A stretch of 64,000 nt of DNA, taken from the NCBI GenBank assembly GCA_003249255.1, contig QKJP01000049.1:186001-250000 (forward strand), written 5' to 3'. Made by a program: the position numbers and the translations under genes. Positions within the stretch are counted from its first letter, which is position 1. Each line of letters opens with the position of its first letter. The notes beneath the pieces were generated by a model, which had not been told where the DNA came from, did not search any database, and saw nothing but the letters and a program-made list of their open reading frames with translations. This DNA comes from Bacteroidales bacterium. GTDB taxonomy: Bacteria; Bacteroidota; Bacteroidia; Bacteroidales; Marinilabiliaceae. Positions 16,074 to 24,618 of this stretch are shown piece after piece.

Positions 16074-19034
16074 ATGCCTCAACTACATTCACAAAGAGTG
16101 GTGAAAACTCGTGTGAGATTTTTTTCATTCTTATGGCTAATTCTTGCAGGTTTCTGGACTCAATTTGCAATTGCAAATAATAATTTGTTGGCTTCAATGA
16201 GCCTTATTTCAAATGATGCGCCTTGTGATGCCATCTTGTTATCGGTTGGTAATACTTGTAATCCGGTTGTTTCAACTACTGAAAACAGCACGGATTCTGG
16301 AGTTGGCGATCCCGAGTGTGATGAATATGGCAAGCAAGATGTATGGTTCAAGGCCGTTATTCCTTTGTCTGGAAGTATGGTGATCGAAACCATTACAGAA
16401 ACGGACCTTGGGAGTGTATTTCAACCTGACAGGTGGCTTAATAGCTTAGGTTTAGCCGTTTATAATGGGTCGTGTTATTCATTAGCATCAATGGCTTGTA
16501 CTGCCAATAATAATGGAAAGAATCCTCATGATGCAATGGCTTATTTATTTGATGAGAATCCCGGAGATACCATTTATATTCGGGTTTTTGATACCAAGGA
16601 AGGGAAATTTAATAGATTCTCTATCTGTGCTTATGATCCGGGCAATGGTTTTTTTGAAAACTTTCCTAAAAACATCTGCTCATCAGAAGGTCCAATTGAT
16701 TTGAACTCAAAAATCCAGGAAAGTAAACATGGCAATGCTGATCTAGTTATTTCTTCAAACAAAGCATCTACCCCTAATAAAATCTTAGGTGTACCTGATG
16801 GTGAATATGCCGGTTTATATCATTATGGTGAGATGCTAACGGTAGATTTAACCGATACGATTCCTAAAGGTGAAATTATTGAACTGTACTTTACAACTTC
16901 CTATGCAACTGTAGGTTATTCTTCTATTTCACTTGCAACGTCATTGGATAATGAAACGTATACTGCACTTTCATATAAGCCGGCTTCATTGACTAATGCC
17001 ATAAAACCGGTTTATATTGTTGCCGAAAATGATACCCGATATGTTAAACTAATCAATGAAAATAACTTTGCAGGTTTCATAGTGGATGCCATTCAATATC
17101 ATTATGGTAGATCAAAAGCCGGAGTTTGGTCAGGGCCAGGTGTATTAGATCATGTTTTTTATCCGGAGAAGCAGAGTGGTCAGATTCCAATTACCTATTC
17201 GGTTGGGACAATATCTGAAAAGGTTGATTCCACCATTTATATCAATGTATTAAACAGTAATGGAGGAAAACTCTCGCGTGATACGACTGTGTGTTATGGG
17301 AGTGCAGAATTTTATTTAAAACTAAGTGATTATTCAGGCGAAATTATTCAATGGCAATCATCGCAAGACGATTTTCTTTCTTATTCTGATCATCGGGTTA
17401 CTTCAGATCGTTTCCTCATTGAGAAGCCTACCAGGGCTACATCATACCGGGTCATTGTTCAAGATGGAACTTGTTTACAGGATACTTCAAATGTAGTAGC
17501 AGTAAAAGTTCATCAACCAGTTCGTGCGTTGCTTTCGGGTGGAACAACACTCTGTGAAGGCGAAGAAGCTCAATTGCAACTGGAGCTTACCGGAGAAGCT
17601 CCTTGGAAGGTTGTTTATGCTCAGAATTCAGAGATGATAAGCCTTGATGATATAATGAATTCTCCGGCCACTATTCAAGTTACTCCGCTTACGACAACTA
17701 CATACCAATTAGTTTCAGTCGAAAATGCCTACGGATGTAAAGCAGATGCAAGTTCTGATGTGACTGTTTCTGTTAATGCAGCTTCTTCATCAGCGATGAG
17801 GTTAGAGCAGGATGTTTGTGGGAATAAAATTGATTTATCATCGCCTTTGAGTGCTGGTGCAGGTTCATGGAGTATGCTTTTAGGAACGGGTATGGCAGAG
17901 TTTAGGTCTGACGATATAAACCTAACGACCACTGTTGAAGTGGATGCTTATGGGGAATATTCTTTTAAATGGAACGAAAAAGATAATGAATGCGCTAATG
18001 TAGCGTATGCTCATGTATCATTTGTTGAAATGCCGCAGCCAACTGTAGCTGTTGATAAAGAAATTTGTGGTTTAAAAGCCTCCTTAAAAATCCCACAAAC
18101 CAGCTACGATAGCTACTGGTCAATATTAGAGGGCGATAGTGAGTTGGAAGTTGAAACGATTAGTGTAAATGAAGAATATCTTTTAAAGGTTAGTGAACCA
18201 GGTGATTACAAATTTCAGTTGTTGCAGGTGAATGGGGCTTGTAAAGATTCGGTAAGCTTTGAGCTTCAATTTAAAGAGCAACCACTTATTAAAGTAGAAG
18301 AGTATTATGAAACCATTGGAAATCAAATAGAAATTGTTGTAAATGCCATTGCAGAAAAAATTGAATGGACGCTTTTATCTGGTCTTGGAGAAGTTGATTT
18401 CATTCCTGCGCCTGAACAAAATTCGACCATTCTAAAAAGTAATGAATATGGGATGTATGAAGTTCAAATAGAAGCTTCAAACGGCTTATGTACCAATCGT
18501 CAAATTTGTGAGGTTTATTTCAAGAATGCTATTCGTTCCAATGCCGGTCCGGATCAAATCTTAGATTTTGCCTTTGAAACCAATCTTGAAGCAATTCAAC
18601 CATCCGAATCCAAAGGAACGTGGTCTGTCATAAGCGGTCGTGCCAGCCTACAAGATCGTAATGATCCAAACACCTTGGTGACAAATCTTTCTCTAGGGGT
18701 GAATGAATTTGTGTGGACCGTTGAAAGGAATGGTGTTGAGCGCCTTACAGATACAGTATCCGTAACAGTTAATGATTTACTTGTTCCCACAGTGATTACG
18801 CCAAATAACGATGGAGTAAACGATTGTTTAGTATTCAGGGGGATAGAAAACCATCCACTCTGTTCAGTTATAATTTATAACCGATGGGGATCTGAAGTTT
18901 ATAGGAGTTTAGATTATAAAAATGAATGGCAAGGAACTAATCAAAATGGCCATTCTTTATTGCCGGATGTTTACTATTATGTTTTAAGCATTGCCGAAAG
19001 AGTTGTAAACGGATTTATTGAAATACGAAAATAA
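16074..19034 (+). CDS. Large secreted protein with T9SS type B (gliding-motility) C-terminal domain
   Basis: A 986-residue cell-surface protein. A signal peptide (hydrophobic FFSFLWLILAGFWTQFAIA) is followed by a pre-peptidase C-terminal-like domain with IYIRVFDTKEGKFNRFSICA (about 40-200), a discoidin-like segment (about 215-345), and several Ig/PKD-like modules rich in paired cysteines. The last 85 residues are a type B CTD: TPNNDGVNDCLVFRG, then IYNRWGSEVYRS, ending GFIEIRK. Type B cargo depends on a dedicated SprF/PorP barrel, which is the very next gene, 3 bp downstream. The protein is probably an adhesin or other large surface structure; its ligand is unknown. Confidence 0.92.
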   Translation: MPQLHSQRVVKTRVRFFSFLWLILAGFWTQFAIANNNLLASMSLISNDAPCDAILLSVGNTCNPVVSTTENSTDSGVGDPECDEYGKQDVWFKAVIPLSGSMVIETITETDLGSVFQPDRWLNSLGLAVYNGSCYSLASMACTANNNGKNPHDAMAYLFDENPGDTIYIRVFDTKEGKFNRFSICAYDPGNGFFENFPKNICSSEGPIDLNSKIQESKHGNADLVISSNKASTPNKILGVPDGEYAGLYHYGEMLTVDLTDTIPKGEIIELYFTTSYATVGYSSISLATSLDNETYTALSYKPASLTNAIKPVYIVAENDTRYVKLINENNFAGFIVDAIQYHYGRSKAGVWSGPGVLDHVFYPEKQSGQIPITYSVGTISEKVDSTIYINVLNSNGGKLSRDTTVCYGSAEFYLKLSDYSGEIIQWQSSQDDFLSYSDHRVTSDRFLIEKPTRATSYRVIVQDGTCLQDTSNVVAVKVHQPVRALLSGGTTLCEGEEAQLQLELTGEAPWKVVYAQNSEMISLDDIMNSPATIQVTPLTTTTYQLVSVENAYGCKADASSDVTVSVNAASSSAMRLEQDVCGNKIDLSSPLSAGAGSWSMLLGTGMAEFRSDDINLTTTVEVDAYGEYSFKWNEKDNECANVAYAHVSFVEMPQPTVAVDKEICGLKASLKIPQTSYDSYWSILEGDSELEVETISVNEEYLLKVSEPGDYKFQLLQVNGACKDSVSFELQFKEQPLIKVEEYYETIGNQIEIVVNAIAEKIEWTLLSGLGEVDFIPAPEQNSTILKSNEYGMYEVQIEASNGLCTNRQICEVYFKNAIRSNAGPDQILDFAFETNLEAIQPSESKGTWSVISGRASLQDRNDPNTLVTNLSLGVNEFVWTVERNGVERLTDTVSVTVNDLLVPTVITPNNDGVNDCLVFRGIENHPLCSVIIYNRWGSEVYRSLDYKNEWQGTNQNGHSLLPDVYYYVLSIAERVVNGFIEIRK

Positions 19035-19037
19035 ACT

Positions 19038-19961
19038 ATGTGTAAACGTATTTATATAAGTCTGGTTGTAATCAGTATGGCATTTACTGTAAAGGGCCAG
19101 TTACATCCCTTGCTCGATCATTATTATTTAAACGGGATGGTGATTAATCCTGCTTATGCCGGCAGTCAGGAAGCATTAAGTTTTGGGTTAAGCGGTAGAA
19201 ATCAATGGGTTGGTTTTGAGGGTGCGCCTAAAAGCTTCACCTTTAATCTACATACACCCTTAAAGAATAAGAAAGTTAATCTGGGCTTGGTTGTTTTTTC
19301 CGAAAAAGTTGGATCCCTTCAAGAGAATGGTATTTCGGTAGCTTATGCGTATCGCAACAGGTTATGGAATGGAAAACTTTCTTTGGGCTTGGCTGCCGGA
19401 GTATCTGAACTTTCTGAAAATCAGGAATTAGTTCGCGTGATAAATTCTAATGATCAAGTACTTGACCAGAAATATGAAAATCATTTATCCCCTTTGTTTA
19501 GTTTTGGACTTTATTATTATACCCGCAATTTTTATGTAGGACTTTCTGTGCCACAGTTCAATAATAAATATCAACCGAAAAGTTTTCTCAATACTCAACA
19601 GAAAAATCTATCGGTGAATGCGTTTAATTACTTAGGGGTTTTAGGCTATTTAGTCAAATTACCCCGGCAATTTGAACTGTATCCATCTTTGTTTTTTAAA
19701 ACCATCCCTAATGAAGATGCTCAACTGGATATCAACCTCAATTTAATCTATAACGAAAAGTTTTGGTGTGGAGCAGGTTATCGTTCCGATAATAGTATAT
19801 CTGCCATGGTGCAATTATTAATGTCTCCCCGATTAAGGGTTGGTTACTCTTATGGCTATGATATGACCGGGCTAGGTTCCTACCATAACGGATCGCATGA
19901 AATTATTTTGATGTATACGTTCAAAAACATCGTTGATGCCATGAGTCCAAGATATTTTTAA
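19038..19961 (+). CDS. PorP/SprF family T9SS outer-membrane protein
   Basis: A 307-residue beta-barrel with signal peptide (ISLVVISMAFTVKG) and the family's opening GMVINPAYAGSQEALSFGLS, then QWVGFEGAPKSFTFNLHTPL. The C-terminal strand is aromatic-rich (HEIILMYTFKNIV), with a short extension after it. Family members retain or help export one specific type B CTD partner, as SprF does for SprB. It is separated from the cargo gene by 3 bp and from the PD40 gene by 8 bp, so the three form one transcript. It is a cargo-specific accessory rather than the core PorP, as suggested by its pairing and distance from core T9SS genes. Confidence 0.94.
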   Translation: MCKRIYISLVVISMAFTVKGQLHPLLDHYYLNGMVINPAYAGSQEALSFGLSGRNQWVGFEGAPKSFTFNLHTPLKNKKVNLGLVVFSEKVGSLQENGISVAYAYRNRLWNGKLSLGLAAGVSELSENQELVRVINSNDQVLDQKYENHLSPLFSFGLYYYTRNFYVGLSVPQFNNKYQPKSFLNTQQKNLSVNAFNYLGVLGYLVKLPRQFELYPSLFFKTIPNEDAQLDINLNLIYNEKFWCGAGYRSDNSISAMVQLLMSPRLRVGYSYGYDMTGLGSYHNGSHEIILMYTFKNIVDAMSPRYF

Positions 19962-19969
19962 CGTCACAA

Positions 19970-21376
19970 ATGAAACTACGCATATTACATATTATTAGCT
20001 TATTAGGAGCAGTTGTAAGTCTGTTTGGTCAGGAGCAATTTGAGGTTCAAAAAGCAAATTTCTCAAGTCGGCTATACAACGAGTTTTGTCCGGTTCTGTA
20101 CAAAGATAAACTTGTATTTTGTACCGATCAGGAACCAAAGGTTTTGGTTTCGTATGAGGATAAAAACAAGCAGCCTTTACTTAATTTGTTTTCGGTTTCT
20201 GTTATGGATGATGATAAGTATAGCCATCCACAGCTTTTTGATGAGGCTATTTATTCACCTTTAAATGAAGGACCCGCGAGCTTTTCTTCTGATGGTAAGT
20301 TGATGGTGTATTGCGCAAATATTAACGTTAATGACAACAATAAAAGTTCAAGTTCGTTGGGTTTATTTTTTGCTGAAATCAACGATAGTCTCATATCTAA
20401 CCCACACGAGTTTCAATACAACAGTGATCAATATCGAATTACGATGCCTTGTTTATCTCAAAATGGAGATTGCCTGTATTTTATATCAGATATGCCCGGA
20501 GGTTTTGGTGGGTTTGACATCTATAAAACCTGCTTTAAGAATAATCAATGGGAAAAACCTTTAAATCTGGGAAATCAAATCAATACTCCCGGAAATGAAA
20601 TTAGCCCATTTGTAGTTGGTGATTCCATTTTGTATTTCGCTTCTGATAAGCATGGTAGCCGTGGTGGTAAAGACCTGTTCGTGAGTCGATATCAGGAAGG
20701 GCAGTGGGGTAAACCAAAGGCTCTTGAAGCACCCATCAATTCTAAACATGATGACTTTGGTTTTAGTGTCAATTCATCCTTGTCTGAAGGATATTTTTCT
20801 TCAAATCGCTCCGGTACCGACGATATTTATAAGTTTAAAACCTATTTCCCTTTATTTGAACACTGCTCAAACATGGAAAATCACCAACAATGCTTCGAGT
20901 TTTGGGATGATCATTATCCGGGTGTCGATTCTCTGAATTTTGAGTATGAATGGGAGTTTAGTGATGGAACTAAAGAAAAGGGACTAAAAGTGGAACATTG
21001 TTTTGATAAGCCCGGTGAATATTGGGCCGAGCTTAAAATTATTGACAGGGCTACAGCTTCAGAATATCTTACTCAAAGCAAGATGGAATTTGTAATAGAG
21101 CCCTTGTCGCAGGTATCTATTAGTAGTCCTGAAGAAGCGTTGGTGAATGAATCTATACGTTTGGGTAGCCGGGATTCGTATTTACCTGAATTGAAGATTC
21201 AAAATTACCTTTGGTTGCTGGAAGATCATGTTTTGCTGAAAGGTGAAGATCAAAAATATATTTTCAGTAAGCCTGGAATCTATACCATTAAATTAGGTGT
21301 TGAAGGAAAGGAAATGACATCAGGAAAGGAGAAATTTTCTTGTGTCGAGAAGGAAATAATCATAAAAGCAGAATAG
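19970..21376 (+). CDS. Exported PD40 beta-propeller / PKD protein, PorE-like but without OmpA domain
   Basis: A 468-residue exported protein with signal peptide (IISLLGAVVSLFG). Residues about 20-295 hold PD40/WD40-like repeats, recognisable by YFISDMPGGFGGFDIYKT, LYFASDKHGSRGGKDLFVSR and GYFSSNRSGTDDIYKF. The C-terminal third has two PKD-like modules (YEWEFSDGTKEKGLKVEHCF and IYTIKLGVEGKE). The PD40 part resembles the periplasmic PorE proteins, which carry an OmpA peptidoglycan-binding domain; that domain is absent here and PKD-like modules take its place. It is the third gene of the type B cargo module and may tether or stabilise the cargo-SprF pair. The role is inferred. Confidence 0.85.
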   Translation: MKLRILHIISLLGAVVSLFGQEQFEVQKANFSSRLYNEFCPVLYKDKLVFCTDQEPKVLVSYEDKNKQPLLNLFSVSVMDDDKYSHPQLFDEAIYSPLNEGPASFSSDGKLMVYCANINVNDNNKSSSSLGLFFAEINDSLISNPHEFQYNSDQYRITMPCLSQNGDCLYFISDMPGGFGGFDIYKTCFKNNQWEKPLNLGNQINTPGNEISPFVVGDSILYFASDKHGSRGGKDLFVSRYQEGQWGKPKALEAPINSKHDDFGFSVNSSLSEGYFSSNRSGTDDIYKFKTYFPLFEHCSNMENHQQCFEFWDDHYPGVDSLNFEYEWEFSDGTKEKGLKVEHCFDKPGEYWAELKIIDRATASEYLTQSKMEFVIEPLSQVSISSPEEALVNESIRLGSRDSYLPELKIQNYLWLLEDHVLLKGEDQKYIFSKPGIYTIKLGVEGKEMTSGKEKFSCVEKEIIIKAE

Positions 21377-21401
21377 CATCATTGGTGATTACCGCAATTG
21401 A

Positions 21402-21545
21402 ATATCCGCAATTATGCATAATGCAAAAAATAAGTATGACGCAAAAAAACATCAACACAGAGACTCAGAGTTTTATAGTTTTAACTTCATAAACTCTGTG
21501 CTTTGGTGTCTTTATGTTAATTCAATTATGCGTAAAACCGGATAT
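21402..21545. repeat. Dispersed palindromic repeat, ACACAGAGAC family (copy 2), with outer inverted repeat
   Basis: The core (21451-21523) reads CAACACAGAGACTCAGAG, an AT stretch, then AAACTCTGTGCTTTGGTGTC and TTATGTTAATT, the same layout as the copy before argC. Outside it lie ATATCCG (21402-21408) and CGGATAT (21539-21545) as inverted ends, with ATTATGC-type words inside both. The whole 144 bp may fold into one long hairpin or be a small mobile element. Confidence 0.6.
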
Positions 21546-21571
21546 ACATTATTCACATTAACAACAAAACA

Positions 21572-22558
21572 ATGAAAAGCATCCTAAAATATTCTTTCAT
21601 TATAGCTCTTTTGAGTCTCTCTAATTACAGTTTTTCACAAGCCTCGCCCGCAATTATTGAAAACATTCCTTATCTGGTAACTTTTGGGGCTGAGTCAGAT
21701 TCCTCTTGGGGGGATGATGATTTTCAGCAGACCTTGTTTTTTAATGTGCCTACCGATAATCAAGAAGATATCTACATCCGTGTATTTGATCCCGGTATTG
21801 GTGGTGCATACGACGAATTAAAAGGTGAGTTTAATACAAAAGTATTAATGGCGGTATACGGCGGTATAGGATGCTATACAGGAAATGAACCGGAAACAAT
21901 AAGCACACTCGATGTTGCACCTTTGGGTACTGAGTTAGCCTCAAAAACATTTGACAACAATCTGCGCTATGATGATACCTGGTATAGTTTTGGTCCGTTT
22001 AATACCACAGAAGGAGAATTGGTCGAAAAATTTGGATCTTATGTTTTTAAATTAGTTATCAAAGGACTTTCAGGTGATGATGGAAATCTATATAAAGTAT
22101 TCATGAGCAATAGTCCAAATGAGAATTCGATCATTCAAGGGGGAAATATCTTTACTTTTAAGTACGCATTTAGGTTATCCGATGATGTTTTAACCGTGGG
22201 GCATATCTATCCTTACCTCGATGAAAAAGTCACATCAGTAAGAGTCAGTAATTTTGATTGGGATAATGATGGGCTCATTCGTATTATTTCGATAAATAAA
22301 AGAGGAGAATTATGCACCATTTCCGGAGATGGAAATTGGAGTATTCATGAATTTCCAATTGATGCGGAAGAGCGAAACACCTCAATGGATATTCAATTGA
22401 TCAAAAGCAAAAACAGGCCCATTAAAAACAATAATGTGGTTATTTTTATTCAAAACCAATATGGTGAATCCCTTCCTTTTTATGCTTCTCCTATTGGTGG
22501 AATACCAGTTTATGTTCCTAAAATGAAAATGAAATCTGTCCAAAAGAAAACTAATTAA
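21572..22558 (+). CDS. Exported protein of unknown function
   Basis: A 328-residue product with a clear signal peptide (FIIALLSLSNYSFSQ). I do not recognise a family. The N-terminal half has NVPTDNQEDIYIRVFDPG, which resembles the IYIRVFD segment of the type B cargo protein three genes upstream. A DWDNDGLIRII segment could bind calcium. There is no T9SS CTD and no lipobox, so it may stay in the periplasm or leave by another route. It follows the PD40 gene after a 195-bp gap filled by a dispersed repeat and is the last gene before proC. Whether it belongs to the same module is inferred from the shared motif and strand. Confidence 0.7.
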   Translation: MKSILKYSFIIALLSLSNYSFSQASPAIIENIPYLVTFGAESDSSWGDDDFQQTLFFNVPTDNQEDIYIRVFDPGIGGAYDELKGEFNTKVLMAVYGGIGCYTGNEPETISTLDVAPLGTELASKTFDNNLRYDDTWYSFGPFNTTEGELVEKFGSYVFKLVIKGLSGDDGNLYKVFMSNSPNENSIIQGGNIFTFKYAFRLSDDVLTVGHIYPYLDEKVTSVRVSNFDWDNDGLIRIISINKRGELCTISGDGNWSIHEFPIDAEERNTSMDIQLIKSKNRPIKNNNVVIFIQNQYGESLPFYASPIGGIPVYVPKMKMKSVQKKTN

Positions 22559-22675
22559 TTCCACCATCAAATCATATTTCAAGGCTCAACTCCCATATCT
22601 TAGGAATTTTCTGTAATTTTACACCTCGAAAAAGCTGTAACTAATAACAAAACAGCTACTAAAGTTTAAGATTAC

Positions 22676-23461
22676 ATGACGATTCATAAAATAACAATCA
22701 TCGGTGGTGGAAACTTAGGTTCGGCCATTGCTAACGGCATTCTATCAAATCAAATTATAGAGCCGGCACATTTAACCGTTACACGTCGTAATTTAGAGGC
22801 CCTTAGCGATTTAAAAGAAAAAGGAGCAATCATTACATCCGAAAATGCTTATGCAACGCAAGGTGCAGATGTAGTAATGCTTGCCGTTAAGCCTTATTTG
22901 ATTGAAGCAGTCATTTCTGAGATCAGAGAAGTACTAACACCTAATACGATTGTTATTTCTTTAGCTACAGGAACGACCTCACAAGATGTTGAAAACTGGT
23001 GTGGCCAAAAACTGCCTATTTTCCGTGCAATGCCAAATACCGCTATCGCCATCGGCGAGTCCATGACCTGTATGTCGGCAAAGAACACCACCAAAGAACA
23101 AGAAGATGCTGTTTTGAAGCTTTTTAACCAAATGGGACAAGCTTTAATCATTGACGAAAGTTTAATGGTAGCGGCTACCGTTTTGGCTTCTTGCGGAACT
23201 GCTTTTGCGCTTCGTTACATAAGAGCCGCAGTAGAAGGTGGGGTGCAAATAGGTTTTAAAGCAGATGTGGCCACTCAAATTGCAGCTCAAACCGTAAAGG
23301 GTGCGGCAGACTTGTTATTGAAGAATGGAAATCACCCCGAGGTTGAAATCGATCGCGTAACCACTCCCGGTGGCGTAACCATTACCGGCTTAAACGAAAT
23401 GGAAAACAAAGGTTTAAGCAGTGCCGTTATTCAAGGTCACTTAAAAGCCTATTATAAGTAA
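22676..23461 (+). CDS. proC: Pyrroline-5-carboxylate reductase
   Basis: Last step of proline synthesis, reducing P5C with NAD(P)H. The 261 residues open with the Rossmann motif GGGNLGSAIANGIL (residues 10-23); the conserved RAMPNTAIAIGESMT lies near 119-133, and the C-terminal PGGVTITGLNEME segment is the dimer-forming family signature. Length is normal (about 265). It is the first gene after the interruption and is followed 44 bp later by proB, so proC-proB-proA look like one transcript. In related genomes proC often follows argD directly, which supports reading 6581-22558 as an insertion here. Confidence 0.97.
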   Translation: MTIHKITIIGGGNLGSAIANGILSNQIIEPAHLTVTRRNLEALSDLKEKGAIITSENAYATQGADVVMLAVKPYLIEAVISEIREVLTPNTIVISLATGTTSQDVENWCGQKLPIFRAMPNTAIAIGESMTCMSAKNTTKEQEDAVLKLFNQMGQALIIDESLMVAATVLASCGTAFALRYIRAAVEGGVQIGFKADVATQIAAQTVKGAADLLLKNGNHPEVEIDRVTTPGGVTITGLNEMENKGLSSAVIQGHLKAYYK

Positions 23462-23505
23462 ATTCGAACTCTGCAAAGAGATTTAACTAAACAAGGATAC
23501 ACCAA

Positions 23506-24591
23506 GTGTACAACAAAGTCACCATAAAAATAGGATCAAATGTTTTGGCCGGTAACGAAGGTGGTTTAAACAAATCGCGCGTTGCCGAGTTGGTGGATGA
23601 AATTGCGGCTTTGCACCAAGCAGGCAAACAAGTGATTTTAGTTTCATCCGGGGCGGTTGCCTCAGCCAGAGGTATCATCAAAGTAGATGAGAAAATAGAT
23701 CCTGTTTCGCGCAGGCAATTATTATCTTCCATTGGTCAGGTAAAACTGATTAATTTATACGCTCAACTTTTTGAAAAGCACGATATTCAAATTGCACAGA
23801 TATTGGTTACGAAAGAAGATTTTAGAACCCGGGAGCATTACCTGAATATGAAAAACTGCCTTTCTGCCTTATGGGAAAATAATGTTCTTCCGATTATAAA
23901 CGAGAATGATGCTGTTTCGGTAACTGCATTAATGTTTACCGATAATGATGAGCTCTCCGGCATGGTGGCTTCCATGATGGGCTGTGAAGCATTATACATC
24001 CTAAGTAATGTGAATGGCATCTACAATGGCCACCCCGATGACGTTGCTTCTGAAGTAATTCGTGAAGTAAAAAACGGACAGTCGCAGCTTTCGAAATATA
24101 TTTCAACCAGTAAATCAAATTTTGGTCGGGGAGGAATGTTAACCAAGTGTCGAATTGCTCAAAAAACTGCCGGCTCCGGCATTAACGTTCACATTGCCAA
24201 TGGGCAACAATCCGGTATTTTAACTGCCTTAACAAAAAATGCAAAGGAGGTGGTTCATACCCATTTTGTAGCTGATGAACCCAGTCCGGCCATCAAAAAA
24301 TGGATGGCCTATTCAGAAGGCTTTGCCAAAGCAGAAATCACCATCAACGAAGGTGCACAGACCGCCCTTCTGTCAGAAAAAGCCAGCAGCTTACTTTTAG
24401 TGGGAATCATTAAAATAGAAGGCGATTTCCAAAAAGGCGATCTTCTTAGGATTAAGAGCAAAGAAGGTCATTTACTGGGTATTGGCAAAGCGAAATACGA
24501 TAAAGAAACCGCTCTTAAACATCAGACCGATCCGAAATACAAACCATTAATTCATTACGATTATTTGTTTGTTTTTCCTGAAGTCTTATAA
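23506..24591 (+). CDS. proB: Glutamate 5-kinase
   Basis: First step of proline synthesis, phosphorylating glutamate; normally inhibited by proline. The kinase domain (about 1-255) shows KIGSNVLAG, VSSGAVASARG, NENDAVS and TDNDELSGMVA; the C-terminal PUA domain (about 270-350) has VGIIKIEGDFQKGDLLRI. Length is 361, equal to the kinase-plus-PUA form of E. coli. The start is GTG at 23506 (MYNKVTIKIGSN); no in-frame ATG fits the kinase start. It lies between proC and proA, 27 bp from the latter. Confidence 0.97.
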   Translation: MYNKVTIKIGSNVLAGNEGGLNKSRVAELVDEIAALHQAGKQVILVSSGAVASARGIIKVDEKIDPVSRRQLLSSIGQVKLINLYAQLFEKHDIQIAQILVTKEDFRTREHYLNMKNCLSALWENNVLPIINENDAVSVTALMFTDNDELSGMVASMMGCEALYILSNVNGIYNGHPDDVASEVIREVKNGQSQLSKYISTSKSNFGRGGMLTKCRIAQKTAGSGINVHIANGQQSGILTALTKNAKEVVHTHFVADEPSPAIKKWMAYSEGFAKAEITINEGAQTALLSEKASSLLLVGIIKIEGDFQKGDLLRIKSKEGHLLGIGKAKYDKETALKHQTDPKYKPLIHYDYLFVFPEVL

Positions 24592-24618
24592 ACAGCAAAA
24601 CATCAATATAACCTCATT

